From PALSA-693 sp963780345 (lineage in GTDB: Bacteria; Actinomycetota; Acidimicrobiia; Acidimicrobiales; Palsa-688): 64,000 nt of DNA. Of the stretch, positions 35,458-45,081 are shown piece by piece. Made by a program: the position numbers and the translations under genes. The stretch lies in contig CAWABU010000011.1 of NCBI GenBank assembly GCA_963780345.1, forward strand, positions 447,752-511,751, in the 5' to 3' direction. The notes beneath the pieces were generated by a model, which made no database searches, was not told where the DNA came from, and saw nothing but the letters and a program-made list of their open reading frames with translations. Positions within the stretch are counted from its first letter, which is position 1. Every line of letters begins with the position of its first letter.

Positions 35458-36819
35458 TCACTGGTCGAACAGGCCAAGCGGGTCGCCGTCCTGGCCTGTC
35501 GGAGGACCATCTGATCCGGGGTCGCCATGACGGCACGAATGTCTCGCGGGCGGGGACAGGTTGATGCCGTCGTCGTCAAAGGGTCCGGGAGGTACGCCGC
35601 CAGGCGGCGGTCTCCAGGTCCATTCGCCCGGCCGGCCATCGAGGATCCAGCCTTCGTAGCTTGCCAGGTCGTGGTGATGCGAACAGAGAAGCGCCAAATC
35701 GTCGAGAGTGGTCACCTTTGTGCTCGACCAGCCCTTCACGTGGTGCGCTTCGAGGTACTCCTCGGATTCGCAACCCGGTACGACGCAGGTGCGGTCGCGG
35801 GCGTACAGAGCGGTCAATTGCGTCGCCAGCGGCCGGCGGCCTACATGCACAACAGACCGGATGTCGACTCCGTCGGCGACTACAGCCGCCAGAAAGGCGT
35901 CGCTCAGCATGGCGCGGATAGTGGCCACCGGAACGGGTCCGATGCCCTTGATGATGCAGCACTCCTCGCCTTCTACGAATCCTCGCACCAGGGCCGCATG
36001 ATCGATGAGAGCAACCACGGTGGCGGGTGGGCGTGCCTTCCGGCCGGTGTGGGGCGGCCCTGAAGGTGCGTCCGATTCGGTGCAGGTCTTGTTGACGTGA
36101 GCAGCCTCCGCTAGAGCCAGGAGGGCATCGAGGGCGTAAGCCTCGGGGCGTTCCCGTGACCCAGCCTGCCGCGCCATCTCGAACTGTTGGGTCTGGTAGG
36201 GGCGGAGGCAAGCTTGAAGACGAGCAAGGGCGTCGGGTGTCATGCGGGCGTCGACGCGGCCGGCGCCTTCCCGGTCGCTCCAGAAGCGCACGTAACGGCT
36301 CCGGTGGATGCCAGCGAGGCGGTCCTGGTCATCCTGTGCCGAGCGACCTGCCGTCACTACCTGGCGGCAGGAATCCCGGAGACCTTTGAGCCCGGATCGA
36401 CTGGCCTGATCGACCAACCTTTGTGTCGATTCTGGATCGACTTCGGCGGCGGCGGCAATCTCGCCCGCTTGCGTTTGGGACAGGTCGCCAGATTGGCAGG
36501 CGGCGGCCAGCGCAGGCTGCGCTTCCATCTGCTCTGCGACGGCCAGGCTGGTTCGGGCTGCGCTCTGGCTGGTTCCCGACAGTTGCGCCAGCCATTGCTC
36601 GGGTGACTGGTGACCAGCCTGTGCCCACTGGCTGCACTCGGCCGCCCGACGAGCGGCCATCCCCTTCCCGGCGGCGCACAATCGCTCCCCGCGGGCGAAC
36701 AATGTCGTTAACCGAGCGGCATCATCACCTGAAAGAAGGGCCATTTCGAGACGCTGGACGAAGGCCGCGAGAGCATCGATGATCTCGTCTGCTCCATTCG
36801 ACGCCGTCGATATGACCAT
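35458..36819 (-). CDS. DUF222 / HNH endonuclease-domain protein
   Basis: The layout is typical of the abundant actinobacterial DUF222-HNH family: a helical N-terminal DUF222 region (about 20-330) with ALAAACQSGDLSQTQAGEIA, and an HNH nuclease domain near residue 350, CVVPGCESEEYLEAHHVKGW...LALLCSHHHDL, with zinc-type Cys/His pairs. The Pro-rich C-terminal tail is less conserved. These genes occur in many copies per genome and are often linked to mobile DNA; the biological role is unresolved. ATG 36819 is supported by the continuous first helix. Confidence 0.9.
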   Translation of the reverse strand: MVISTASNGADEIIDALAAFVQRLEMALLSGDDAARLTTLFARGERLCAAGKGMAARRAAECSQWAQAGHQSPEQWLAQLSGTSQSAARTSLAVAEQMEAQPALAAACQSGDLSQTQAGEIAAAAEVDPESTQRLVDQASRSGLKGLRDSCRQVVTAGRSAQDDQDRLAGIHRSRYVRFWSDREGAGRVDARMTPDALARLQACLRPYQTQQFEMARQAGSRERPEAYALDALLALAEAAHVNKTCTESDAPSGPPHTGRKARPPATVVALIDHAALVRGFVEGEECCIIKGIGPVPVATIRAMLSDAFLAAVVADGVDIRSVVHVGRRPLATQLTALYARDRTCVVPGCESEEYLEAHHVKGWSSTKVTTLDDLALLCSHHHDLASYEGWILDGRPGEWTWRPPPGGVPPGPFDDDGINLSPPARHSCRHGDPGSDGPPTGQDGDPLGLFDQ

Positions 36820-36981
36820 GCATCAGAGTCTACGAAGGGGGTGTGACCGTAATCCTCGATCCGGGGGGGAGATAGCCGGCCTTTCTTGTGGGGAACGTGT
36901 GGCTGACCAAGAGGCCGTAGGCGATGAAATCAACCCCGACTGCCCTGATTCACCGGTCGCAGGGGCCGCGGTCGCGCGCCG

Positions 36982-37844
36982 TCACCCTGTGAGGATGGAC
37001 TCGATCTGTTTGATCGTGAAGTTGTGGAGGGCAGCCGTCGTTCTCAGGGCCGTAAGTTGTCCGTTGGCGGCGCCGAGTCGCCACGACGCGGTCCAAACCT
37101 CCTGGACAGTGACTGTCACAGTTCCGACGTTGTCATACGTGTGTGAAATGTTGCCGTCGGGATATGGGCGGCCCTCGTACTTATAGGGACCGGCCCAGGC
37201 TGGCACCGTACTGTCACCCCAATCGACGAGGTAACTTCCGCGAGCGGTGATGTAGAGGGGTCCGAGGGGCGTCTGTCGTTGATAGGGCGATGGCGCAAGA
37301 GTGCCGTTCGTGACCAGGTAGGCCGGCATTCCGGTGACGGCATAGTTCGGTGGTATGGACGGGTGCGGTCCGGGTAGTGGGATCGTTTGCCAGAACTGGA
37401 CTGCCAGTTCGCCGGGATCGATCGCGGGAGCAGCCCGTGCCAGCGCGGCTCGTACCGGTGCCACTGGAGCTGCTGGCGGAGCCGAGGCCGGCGCGGCAAG
37501 TGAGAATCGCAAGAATCCCCGCCACTGCGGAGTTGAGGGCGGGTGTCGACGGACCGAGTTGGACGCACGGAGATACAGCAGCGACTACTGACGACGACCG
37601 CGCGACAATGGATTGCTCTGGCACCTTCGGAACTTGAGCGAGTCGTGCAGGTGGGGGTCGGCGAGGCGCTGAAGTTGACCTTGGCGATGGCAACGGAATG
37701 ACGTAGCCGCCCCCGCAATCGATCGTGCCGCCGAGTTGTCCTCGGAAGCATGCTCCCGGACCGTTCGACTCGGCATCGCTTGCTTGCGACATACTAACGA
37801 GGGTCGCCACCACTAGAAATACGGCCACTAGCGACGCGGCGCAT
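36982..37844 (-). pseudogene. Secreted PKD-like protein, frameshifted
   Basis: The C-terminal part reads as one frame from about 37512 to 36982, with SYLVDWGDSTVPAWAGPYKY and SHTYDNVGTVTVTVQEVW resembling a PKD-type beta domain. The N-terminal part lies in another frame and has a signal-like hydrophobic stretch (SLVAVFLVVATLVSMSQA), then CFRGQLGGTIDCGGGYVIPL and a Pro-rich linker. The two join near 37490-37520, and a further shift near 37835 would be needed to reach an ATG at 37844. The product would be exported. Bounds are approximate. Confidence 0.55.
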
Positions 37845-38483
37845 TGCGACGGAATCGTTCTCGGTGTTTGATAATCCGCATTGAAAGAGAACTCCCATGG
37901 CGTCCTATTGACGTCGACCTGGATCGTCTCTTGATTGCTTGAGCGATAGTGAGAAGTACTCGGATGCAGCCGGAGTGGCTGATACACGCACGACGTTTGA
38001 AAAGTCACTTCGAGTCTCTGCAAAGATGCAGGTGGGTGTCGCAGAGATGAGGCTGCTCAACTGTTGTGAGTATGTCCCCCGGTGGGCTTCGCACATTGCT
38101 GAGGTTCTCCATCGAGACTCTGCTGAGCGATCCTGAGTTCTTCCGCGTAGAGTGGATCGTTGTACGACGGCACGGAGATAGAGCGTCACGGTGGGTGTTA
38201 CTCGCTTGCTCGCGCACGAGCGCCTGCGTACGGCGTTCCCGTTGATGTGGTTGAGCACGGCGAAGACGGCGTTGACGTAGGCAGCCGTAATCACCGGCGG
38301 GATGACATCCGGGTTGACGAGAGCGGTCGTTGGCGGTGTGGCCTGGACGGTGGCGGCAGTGGTCGGGGGCGGCGGGGGAGCAGAGGTCGTCGGGGCGGCG
38401 TCGTGCGATTTGCCAGAGCAGGCGGCAAGGAAGAGCACCAGCAGTAACACACCTGTAACTCGGATGAGGCCCCTGTTTCTCAT
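37828..38483 (-). pseudogene. Lipoprotein, multiply frameshifted
   Basis: The N-terminus at ATG 38483 is a clear lipoprotein signal, LLLVLFLAACSGK, followed by a Thr/Pro linker and NPDVIPPVITAAYVNAVFAVLNHI. After that, convincing protein sequence hops between frames: ALVREQAS, then PTVTLYLRAV, then YNDPLYAEELRIAQQSL, then NLSNVRSPPGDILTTVEQ, then LISATPTCIFAETRSDFSNV and finally TPWEFSFNADYQTP. About six frame changes are needed. Together these pieces make a plausible actinobacterial secreted lipoprotein of about 210 residues. It lies directly upstream of the broken PKD-like gene. Confidence 0.6.
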
Positions 38484-38594
38484 AGCTTCTCGAGAACTTT
38501 CGCACAAGAAAATCCTGGGCGCAAGTCCGCCGACCTGTCACATCCTGGCGATTTGAAACGTCGATTAGGTGAACCCAAGTTGGAGGCATCATCC

Positions 38595-39155
38595 ATGGCT
38601 TACGTACCGTTGGTCGAAAACCCGAAGGGGGTCGTCCCGAAGCTCGCGGCACAGTACGCCCGGCGGCGCTTCGGGCGTGACGTCGAGCCGGTGGGCGCCG
38701 CGTCCCATCACTCGGGCGTGCTCGTCGCCGGTGGCCTGCTGGAGACGGCGGCTGACAAGGGGTGGCACAAGCTGGACCGCCACCTGATGCTGCTCGCGGT
38801 GCAGGCCTCGGCAGGAGCCATCGGTTGCTCCTGGTGCGTCGACTTCGGCTATTACGAGGGCCTGCAGAAGGGACTGGATCCCGCCAAGGTCCGCGACGTC
38901 CCACGGTGGCGAGACAGCGACGTCTACGACGACCGCGAGCGGGCCGTCCTCGAGTACGCCGAGGCCGCCTGCGCCACCCCGGCGGCCGTGACCGACGAGC
39001 TCGTGGATCGCCTCCGCTGGATGTTCAGCGACGCCGAGATCGTCGAGCTGGCGTCATGGGTCGCCCTCGAAAATTATCGGTCCCGCTTCAACGCCGGCCT
39101 CGGGCTCCACAGCCAGGGCTTTTCCGACAGTTGCCGGGTGCCAGAGGCGTCCTGA
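38595..39155 (+). CDS. Carboxymuconolactone decarboxylase-family (AhpD-like) protein
   Basis: This is an AhpD-like helical protein with the redox-type motif AIGCSWCVDFGYYEG (CxxC with a downstream His-type position replaced by Asp/Phe) and a conserved ALEYAEAACATP-like segment. Such proteins act in alkylhydroperoxide reduction or as ring-cleavage decarboxylases; the CxxC points to the former type. ATG 38595 has a GGAGG at 38582-38586. It stands alone upstream of the MMPL gene. Confidence 0.85.
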   Translation: MAYVPLVENPKGVVPKLAAQYARRRFGRDVEPVGAASHHSGVLVAGGLLETAADKGWHKLDRHLMLLAVQASAGAIGCSWCVDFGYYEGLQKGLDPAKVRDVPRWRDSDVYDDRERAVLEYAEAACATPAAVTDELVDRLRWMFSDAEIVELASWVALENYRSRFNAGLGLHSQGFSDSCRVPEAS

Positions 39156-39305
39156 CGGGGCCCAGTCCGGGGGGCGCCGGGCGGTAACCGTCACTGCCTC
39201 CGGCTTATCTGACACTCGTGAAAAAAGAGTTCCCATCGGCCGGTCCCTATGCACGATGCTGGAAACAGCAGGGCCGGCACCCCAGCCACGAAGGAGTGGA
39301 TAGGC

Positions 39306-41537
39306 GTGGACAGCAGACCCCAACAGACGTACCCCGGCGGGCTCGCCCGGCTGGCCGGCTGGTGCTACGACCACCGGCGGTCGGTCGTCATCGGCTGGAT
39401 CGTGATCGTGATTGCCGTGATCGGGCTGTCGCGGGTCGCCGGCAGCTCCTTCAGCAACAACTTCGCCTCCGGGAACTCGGCCTCGCAGCGCGCCCAGCAC
39501 CTGCTGGCTCAACGGTTCCCGGCCCAGGCCGGCGACAGCGCCAACGTCGTCGTTCATACCTCGGGTCAGGTCAAAGACCCGGCGAATGCGGCCACCATCG
39601 ATCGTATGCTCGCGGCTCTGCGGCCGCTCCCGAGCGTGACCGGGATCCGCAGTCCCCTGGCACCGGGCGGAGCCCAACAGGTGTCGGCCGACGGTCACAC
39701 CGCCTTCGCGGTGATCCAGTTCGACAAGCAGACACCTGACCTCAAGACGTCCCAAACCAAGCACCTGGTCAACGTGGCCCGGAGCTTCGCCCATCCCGGC
39801 TTTGAGGTGGCCCTCGGTGGAAACCCGATCTCCGCCACCGTGTCGCCCCACCCCGGCTCCAGCGAGAGCATCGGGATCTTCGCCGCCATAGTGATCATGC
39901 TGATCGCCTTCGGCTCAGTCGTGGCCATGGGCCTCCCGATCCTGATCGCCCTGGTCGGGGTCGGGATCGGCTTCGCCCTGGTCGGCTTCGCCAGCTTCAT
40001 CTTCACCATCCCGAGCTTCGGGCCGGAGCTGATGGCCATGATCGGGCTCGGAGTCGGCATCGACTACGCCCTCTTCATCGTCACCCGCTACCGGCAGGGC
40101 CTCCACGAGGGCCGCGACGCCCGCGAGGCGACCATGGTCGCCTACAGCACGGCGGGCCGGGCCGTCTCGTTCGCCGGAGGAACAGTACTGATCTCGTTGC
40201 TGGGCCTCTTTGTGGTCGGTCTCCCCTTCATGGACGGTCTCGCGGTTGGAACGATCGCCGCCGTACTCATGGTCCTGGCCGCGGCGCTGATCCTCCTGCC
40301 CGCACTTCTCGGCTTCGTTGGACTGGGGATCGACCGGCTGCACGTCCCGGGCTTGCACGTCCGGGCGCCAACGGCGGGACGCGGCTTCTGGTACCGCTGG
40401 AGCCGGACCGTGCAGCGCCGCCCCTGGCTCTGCGGATCGGCGGCCCTGCTGGTGCTGGTGGTGCTGGCCCTGCCCCTGTTCTCCATGCGCCTGGCGTTCA
40501 CCGACGCCGGCAACGACCCCCCGGGGTACACGACCCGTGACGCCTATGACCTGCTCGCCGCCGGCTTCGGTCCCGGGTTCAACGGCCCGCTGGTCATCGC
40601 CGCCGACATCCCGGCCGGCTCGGGAGCGGCCGGCCGGGATGCGCTCCAGGCCCTTGATGCCCGGCTGGCCGGCGTGCCGGGGGTGGCCTCGGTGGACCCG
40701 GCGATCTTCAACCCGGCCGGCAACGCCGCCGTCATCGTCGTCTACCCGACCACATCCCCTCAGGCCGCCCAGACCGCCTCGCTGGTCCGCCACCTGCGCA
40801 GTGCCGTGATCCCGCCCGTGGTCAAAGGGAGCGGGGTGACAGTGCTGGTCGGTGGGGTAACGGCAGCCGGCGTTGACGCCTCGCACTACCTGTCGCAACG
40901 GCTGCCGCTGGTGATCGGATTGGTGATTTTGCTGTCGTTCCTGCTGCTGATGACCGTCTTCCGGTCCATCGCCATCCCGATCAAAGCCGCCATCATGAAC
41001 CTCATCTCCATGGGGGCGGCCTACGGCGTGATCGTCGCGGTCTTCCAGTGGGGCTGGGCCGGGTCGCTCTTCGGTGTCTCCCGGACGGGACCCATCGATC
41101 CCTGGATCCCGCTGATGATGTTCACCATCGTCTTCGGGTTGTCGATGGACTACGAGGTGTTCCTGTTGTCGCGCATCCGGGAGGAGTGGCTCCGCCGCCA
41201 GGTCAACACCATTGCGGTGGCCGACGGGCTGGCCAGTACGGCCCGGGTGATCACGGCGGCGGCGGCGATCATGGTCTGCGTCTTCGGGTCCTTCGTGATC
41301 AACGACCCCTTGCGGGTGCTCGACGTGTTCGGGTTGGGTCTGGCTACGGCCATCTTCGTGGACGCCACCCTGGTTCGCATGGTGCTGGTGCCGTCGGTGA
41401 TGCAACTGCTCGGGCGGGCCAACTGGTGGATTCCGGGCTGGCTCGACCGTGTGCTGCCCCACCTCGGACTCGAGGGCCAGGTGCCGCCGGTACCCGCGTC
41501 CGCCGCCCCGGTCGAGGAAGCCGGCGTGTCGGCGTGA
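39306..41537 (+). CDS. MMPL/RND-family membrane transporter
   Basis: This is a two-module MMPL exporter. Each half has one transmembrane helix, an extracytoplasmic loop and then five to six helices. Landmarks are GWIVIVIAVIGLSRVAGSSFSNNF, GLGVGIDYALFIVTRYRQGL (first module) and VFGLSMDYEVFLLSRIREEW (second module), with the conserved Asp-Tyr pairs of the proton relay. Mycobacterial MMPLs export lipids; the substrate here is unknown. The start is GTG 39306, nine bases after AAGGAG (39291-39296), in preference to the in-frame ATG at 39249. Confidence 0.93.
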   Translation: MDSRPQQTYPGGLARLAGWCYDHRRSVVIGWIVIVIAVIGLSRVAGSSFSNNFASGNSASQRAQHLLAQRFPAQAGDSANVVVHTSGQVKDPANAATIDRMLAALRPLPSVTGIRSPLAPGGAQQVSADGHTAFAVIQFDKQTPDLKTSQTKHLVNVARSFAHPGFEVALGGNPISATVSPHPGSSESIGIFAAIVIMLIAFGSVVAMGLPILIALVGVGIGFALVGFASFIFTIPSFGPELMAMIGLGVGIDYALFIVTRYRQGLHEGRDAREATMVAYSTAGRAVSFAGGTVLISLLGLFVVGLPFMDGLAVGTIAAVLMVLAAALILLPALLGFVGLGIDRLHVPGLHVRAPTAGRGFWYRWSRTVQRRPWLCGSAALLVLVVLALPLFSMRLAFTDAGNDPPGYTTRDAYDLLAAGFGPGFNGPLVIAADIPAGSGAAGRDALQALDARLAGVPGVASVDPAIFNPAGNAAVIVVYPTTSPQAAQTASLVRHLRSAVIPPVVKGSGVTVLVGGVTAAGVDASHYLSQRLPLVIGLVILLSFLLLMTVFRSIAIPIKAAIMNLISMGAAYGVIVAVFQWGWAGSLFGVSRTGPIDPWIPLMMFTIVFGLSMDYEVFLLSRIREEWLRRQVNTIAVADGLASTARVITAAAAIMVCVFGSFVINDPLRVLDVFGLGLATAIFVDATLVRMVLVPSVMQLLGRANWWIPGWLDRVLPHLGLEGQVPPVPASAAPVEEAGVSA

Positions 41538-41669
41538 TGGACGAGTACCCGACCCGGGCGCCGGCAGGCCACCACGGCGACGGCCGACAGGTGATGTCGC
41601 CGCCGAGGGCCCGCCGGGTGCCCGGATCGAGGGGTGGGTCGGGGAGTGGGTGTGGAGTGGGTCGGGGTG

Positions 41670-42050
41670 TTACTGGGGTGCGGCCACCACGTCGAACTCG
41701 TTGTTCTCGGGATCGGTGAGCGTCGCCCACTGGTACCCGCCTTCGTCGACATCCCGCACATGGGTGGCGCCGAGGCCGAGCAGACGCTCCACTTCTTCCT
41801 GCAGCCCACCGGTGACGAAATCGACGTGGACCCGGTTCTTGACCTGCTTGCCTTCGGGGACCCGGTGGAACATCCAGACCGGCTGGCCGGCGCCGGCGCC
41901 CTCGCCGGAGGCGTCGCCGTTCATGCCGATGCTGGCGAAATCCTCCGTGGCACCCTCGTCGACGGTGCGCTCGAGAGCCTGGGACCAGAAGTCGGCCAGT
42001 TTGCCGGCGTCGCTGCAATCGACGCTGACCGAGAAGAAGGAAACGCTCAT
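41670..42050 (-). CDS. VOC/glyoxalase-like protein
   Basis: A single-unit VOC-fold protein of about 126 residues: SVSVDCSDAGKLADFWSQAL at the N-terminus and a C-terminal YQWATLTDPENNEFDVV, the pattern of the actinobacterial Glyoxalase_6-like group. Metal ligands are uncertain. ATG 42050 has a GGAGCACCCC ribosome site just upstream on the minus strand. It is divergent from the GNAT gene. Confidence 0.87.
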   Translation of the reverse strand: MSVSFFSVSVDCSDAGKLADFWSQALERTVDEGATEDFASIGMNGDASGEGAGAGQPVWMFHRVPEGKQVKNRVHVDFVTGGLQEEVERLLGLGATHVRDVDEGGYQWATLTDPENNEFDVVAAPQ

Positions 42051-42151
42051 GGGGTGCTCCTTTTGCCTGTGATTGGATGGATGACATGAGCTTCGACCCT
42101 CCCGTAACGGGAGAGTCAAGAAGCCAGGGGCGACTTTCACGGTCCGCCGAC

Positions 42152-42778
42152 ATGGAGCTGGTGCCCCTGGCGGCGAGGGGCCCCGACCTCGAGGAGGCCG
42201 CGGTGGTGGCGGCCCGGGCCTTCCACCACGACCCCTTCTTCGAGTTTTTGGAGCCGAATCCGGTACGCCGGGCCCGTGGGTTGGCCCTGTTCTTCCGGGC
42301 GGCTGTTCACGCCCTCGGGACCACCGGTCAGATCACCGGCGCCCGGCAGGCCGACGGCCGGCTCATGGGCGTCGCCGCCTGGGTGCCGCCCGGCCGCTAT
42401 CCGCTGGCGGGCCTGGCCCAGCTGGGTGAGATGCTCGGCGCGCTCCGCGCCCTGATCCTGCGGCCCGCAGGACTGCGCGACGGGGTGAAGTTCCTGACCG
42501 CCATTGAGAAGGCCCATCCCAAGGAGCCCATGTGGTATCTGCTGCTGCTGGTCGTTGATCCGCTGGTCCAGCGGGCGGGACTCGGGACCCGGCTGCAGGC
42601 GCCGGTGCTCGAAGTGGCAGATCGGGAGGGCGTAGATTGCTATCTCGAGACTCAGAAGCCGGAGAATCTGGCCTACTACCGGCGCTTTGGGTACGAGGTG
42701 GCCGAGGAGCTCCGGCCAGTGATTGGCGGCCCTTCGCTGTGGACCATGCGCCGGCCGCCCCGCCCGGCGGTCCTCTGA
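42152..42778 (+). CDS. GNAT-family N-acetyltransferase
   Basis: This GNAT-fold protein has the acetyl-CoA motif LVVDPLVQRAGLGTRLQAPVL, a preceding beta strand WYLLLL, and the C-terminal LETQKPENLAYYRRFGYEV typical of the family. Substrate unknown. ATG 42152 is preferred because the conserved fold begins there. An in-frame ATG at 42086 would add 22 unremarkable residues and cannot be excluded, since neither has a strong ribosome site. Confidence 0.87.
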   Translation: MELVPLAARGPDLEEAAVVAARAFHHDPFFEFLEPNPVRRARGLALFFRAAVHALGTTGQITGARQADGRLMGVAAWVPPGRYPLAGLAQLGEMLGALRALILRPAGLRDGVKFLTAIEKAHPKEPMWYLLLLVVDPLVQRAGLGTRLQAPVLEVADREGVDCYLETQKPENLAYYRRFGYEVAEELRPVIGGPSLWTMRRPPRPAVL

Positions 42779-42838
42779 TGCGGGCGAGTAGCGGGCCGGC
42801 CGCTTGCATTCTATGATGCAACCCGCTATCCTGAAGCC

Positions 42839-43315
42839 ATGGAACGCAAGAGCTTCGCCGATATGCACTGCTCGGTGGCGCAGTGCCTGGAGGTGGTCGG
42901 CGAGTGGTGGTCGATGCTCATCCTGCGCGACGTCTTTCTCGGTGTCACCCGCTTTGACGACTTCCAGCAGCGCCTGGGCATCTCCCGCAACATCCTCAAC
43001 CAGCGCCTCAATCACCTGGTCGACGCCGGGGTCCTGGCCAAGGTCCCCTACAGCGAGCACCCGCCTCGTCACGACTACCGCCTCACCGACAAAGGGCGCG
43101 ACCTCTGGCCGGTGGTCACCGCCATGCGTCAATGGGGCGACAAATACGCCGCGCCCGGCGGCCCGCCGGTGGAAGTCACCCACAAGGGTTGTGGGGAGGT
43201 GACGCAGGCGGTCATGGTCTGTTCGGAGTGCGGGGAGCCGCTCGCCGCCCGCGACGTACGGGCCATTCCTGGTCCTGGAGCCGTCGAACCTCTCGTCGAG
43301 CGGGCCGGGCGATGA
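42839..43315 (+). CDS. HxlR-family transcriptional regulator
   Basis: A winged-helix repressor/activator of the HxlR type: CSVAQCLEVVGEWWSMLILRDVFLG, then RFDDFQQRLGISRNILNQRLNHLVDAGVL (recognition helix), then HDYRLTDKGRDLWPVV. The C-terminus has a CGE...CSECGEPL zinc-ribbon-like pair, a common extension. It overlaps the thioesterase gene by four bases (ATGA), and that gene is probably in the same operon and possibly its target. Confidence 0.92.
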   Translation: MERKSFADMHCSVAQCLEVVGEWWSMLILRDVFLGVTRFDDFQQRLGISRNILNQRLNHLVDAGVLAKVPYSEHPPRHDYRLTDKGRDLWPVVTAMRQWGDKYAAPGGPPVEVTHKGCGEVTQAVMVCSECGEPLAARDVRAIPGPGAVEPLVERAGR

Positions 43316-43800
43316 CCGTCAACACCTCTACCTCCTCGGCGCCCGTGGCCGCTGGACCGCGCCGAGACGCCACCTCGCTGGACTCCTCGGGTGCCTTCGT
43401 CGCCGGGGCCGGTCTCATCGTGGACCAGACCAGCGCGGACCGGGTCATCGGTCACATCGACCTCGGACCTGATCATCACACCCCCTGGGGCATCGTGCAC
43501 GGTGGGGTCTACGCCACCGCCGTCGAGAGCGCGGCGAGCATCGGCGCCACTACCGCAGTAGCCGCTCAGGGTCAGGTGGCGGTCGGGCTCACCAACACCA
43601 CGCACTTTCTCCGTTCGCTCGCCGCCGGCCGGGTCGTGGTAGAGGCGGTGGCCCTGTACCAGGGCCGCACCCACCAACTGTGGCGGGTCGACATCACCGA
43701 CGAGTCCGGCCGGCTGGTGGCGCACGGCGAACTGCGACTGCAAAACGTCGACGCCACGCCTTCCGGCGGGGATTCAGGGCCGGCGACACCGACCAGGTAA
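43312..43800 (+). CDS. PaaI-type hot-dog thioesterase
   Basis: A single hot-dog domain of about 160 residues with the PaaI-family motif HHTPWGIVHGGVYATAVESAAS, where HGG and the downstream acidic residue form the catalytic centre. The expected activity is hydrolysis of an acyl- or aryl-CoA. ATG 43312 lies inside the HxlR stop (ATGA), implying coupled translation and regulation. Confidence 0.9.
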   Translation: MTVNTSTSSAPVAAGPRRDATSLDSSGAFVAGAGLIVDQTSADRVIGHIDLGPDHHTPWGIVHGGVYATAVESAASIGATTAVAAQGQVAVGLTNTTHFLRSLAAGRVVVEAVALYQGRTHQLWRVDITDESGRLVAHGELRLQNVDATPSGGDSGPATPTR

Positions 43801-43896
43801 TAGCCTCGCGGCCGGGCCGCGTGAAGTAGCTGACCCGCTGTCACATTTGGCCCCATCGCTTCGTCCTTCTCGTTGAACGACCTTCCGAGGAGGACC

Positions 43897-44070
43897 ATGA
43901 CCCCAGCCCCACGGCAGAACGGCCTTATGCCCCAGCCTGATTGGCTTCAGGGCAGCGGGCGGGGCCGTCGCTGCCGCGTCCCGGAACTCAAAGTTGAGCG
44001 GGTTATTCCGCGGCCCTGCCTCCGCGCGGACGCCTATCGATCGTGTGCCGCGATCCCGCTGGCCATCTGA
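43897..44070 (+). CDS. Small ORF with strong ribosome site, function unknown
   Basis: A 57-codon frame starts at ATG 43897, preceded by a perfect AGGAGG at 43888-43893. The product is basic and Pro/Arg-rich, with no recognisable motif. It ends 37 bases before the ABC-transporter ATPase gene and could be a leader peptide or simply chance. The surrounding 300 bases hold nothing else. Confidence 0.3.
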   Translation: MTPAPRQNGLMPQPDWLQGSGRGRRCRVPELKVERVIPRPCLRADAYRSCAAIPLAI

Positions 44071-44107
44071 TCAATGTCTTTTCCCCAAAGATTAAGGAGC
44101 ACCACCA

Positions 44108-45049
44108 ATGAACGCCGTCGAGGCCATTGAGCTCAGCAAGACCTACCCCGGCGACATCCGGGCCGTGCAGGGCGTCAGTTTTCAGGTGGCGGCGGGCGAG
44201 GCGTTCGGGCTCCTGGGTCCAAACGGGGCCGGCAAAACCACCACCATCGGCATGCTGAACACCACTGTCCGGCCCACGTCCGGGCAGGCCTTCCTCGGCG
44301 GTCGGGACGTGGCCCGGGATCCGATCGGGACGCGGGCGATCAGCAGCGTGGTGTTCCAGGATGCGGTGGTTGATCGGCCGCTCACCGGCCGGCAGAACCT
44401 CGAGCTCCACCTGCGCCTGTGGGGCACCGACCAGAGCGAGGGTCGGGCCCGGCTGGCTCGCCTGGCGGATGTGGTCGGCATCACCGACCTCCTGGACCGG
44501 CCGGTGGCGAGCTACAGCGGCGGCCAGCGGCGGCGGATGGAGATCGTCAGGGCCCTCCTGTCGGACCCGCAGGTGCTGTTCCTCGACGAGCCGACCGTCG
44601 GGCTCGACACCCGGATCCGCCACGACCTCTTCGACGTCCTCGCCACACTCCGGGACCAGACCGGGGTCACGATTCTGCTCACCACCCATTACCTCGACGA
44701 GGCCGAGCGGCTGTGCGACCGGATCGCCATCGTCGACGCCGGCCGCATTGTGGCCTGTGACACCCCGGCGCACTTGCTGGCTTCGCTCGGCGCCGAAGTG
44801 CTCGATGTCCGGGTCGACCACCCCGACCCGGCGCTCGAGGCCCTCCTGCAGGCCGGGATTCCGGGCGACGACATTCTGGCCATAGGCGCCACCCTCACGG
44901 TCTGCTTGCGGGCCACGCCCGGCGACCAGATCATCGCCCGCCTCCGCGACGCCGCGGTCGACGTGCGGTCGATCACCACCCGCCATCCGAGCCTCGACGA
45001 TGTCTATCTGCGCCTGACGGGGGATCGCATCGCCGTCACCGACCAATAG
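44108..45049 (+). CDS. DrrA-type ABC exporter ATP-binding protein
   Basis: The ATPase subunit of an ABC-2 exporter: Walker A GLLGPNGAGKTTTIGML, Q-loop VVFQDAVVD, ABC signature SYSGGQRRRMEI, Walker B VLFLDEPTVGLD and the H-loop in ILLTTHYLDEAE. A C-terminal extension of about 80 residues is typical of the DrrA/NodI group. A good AAGGAG ribosome site precedes ATG 44108. It is followed 32 bases later by its membrane partner. Drug or lipid export is expected by family; no substrate can be named. Confidence 0.93.
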   Translation: MNAVEAIELSKTYPGDIRAVQGVSFQVAAGEAFGLLGPNGAGKTTTIGMLNTTVRPTSGQAFLGGRDVARDPIGTRAISSVVFQDAVVDRPLTGRQNLELHLRLWGTDQSEGRARLARLADVVGITDLLDRPVASYSGGQRRRMEIVRALLSDPQVLFLDEPTVGLDTRIRHDLFDVLATLRDQTGVTILLTTHYLDEAERLCDRIAIVDAGRIVACDTPAHLLASLGAEVLDVRVDHPDPALEALLQAGIPGDDILAIGATLTVCLRATPGDQIIARLRDAAVDVRSITTRHPSLDDVYLRLTGDRIAVTDQ

Positions 45050-45081
45050 CCCCGCTCATATTCTCAGGAGAAATACTTGCC

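Noticed and set aside
39915..41462. 515-codon minus-strand frame opposite the MMPL gene
   Set aside because: It is antisense to a strongly supported transporter; His/Gly/Arg-rich with no motif.
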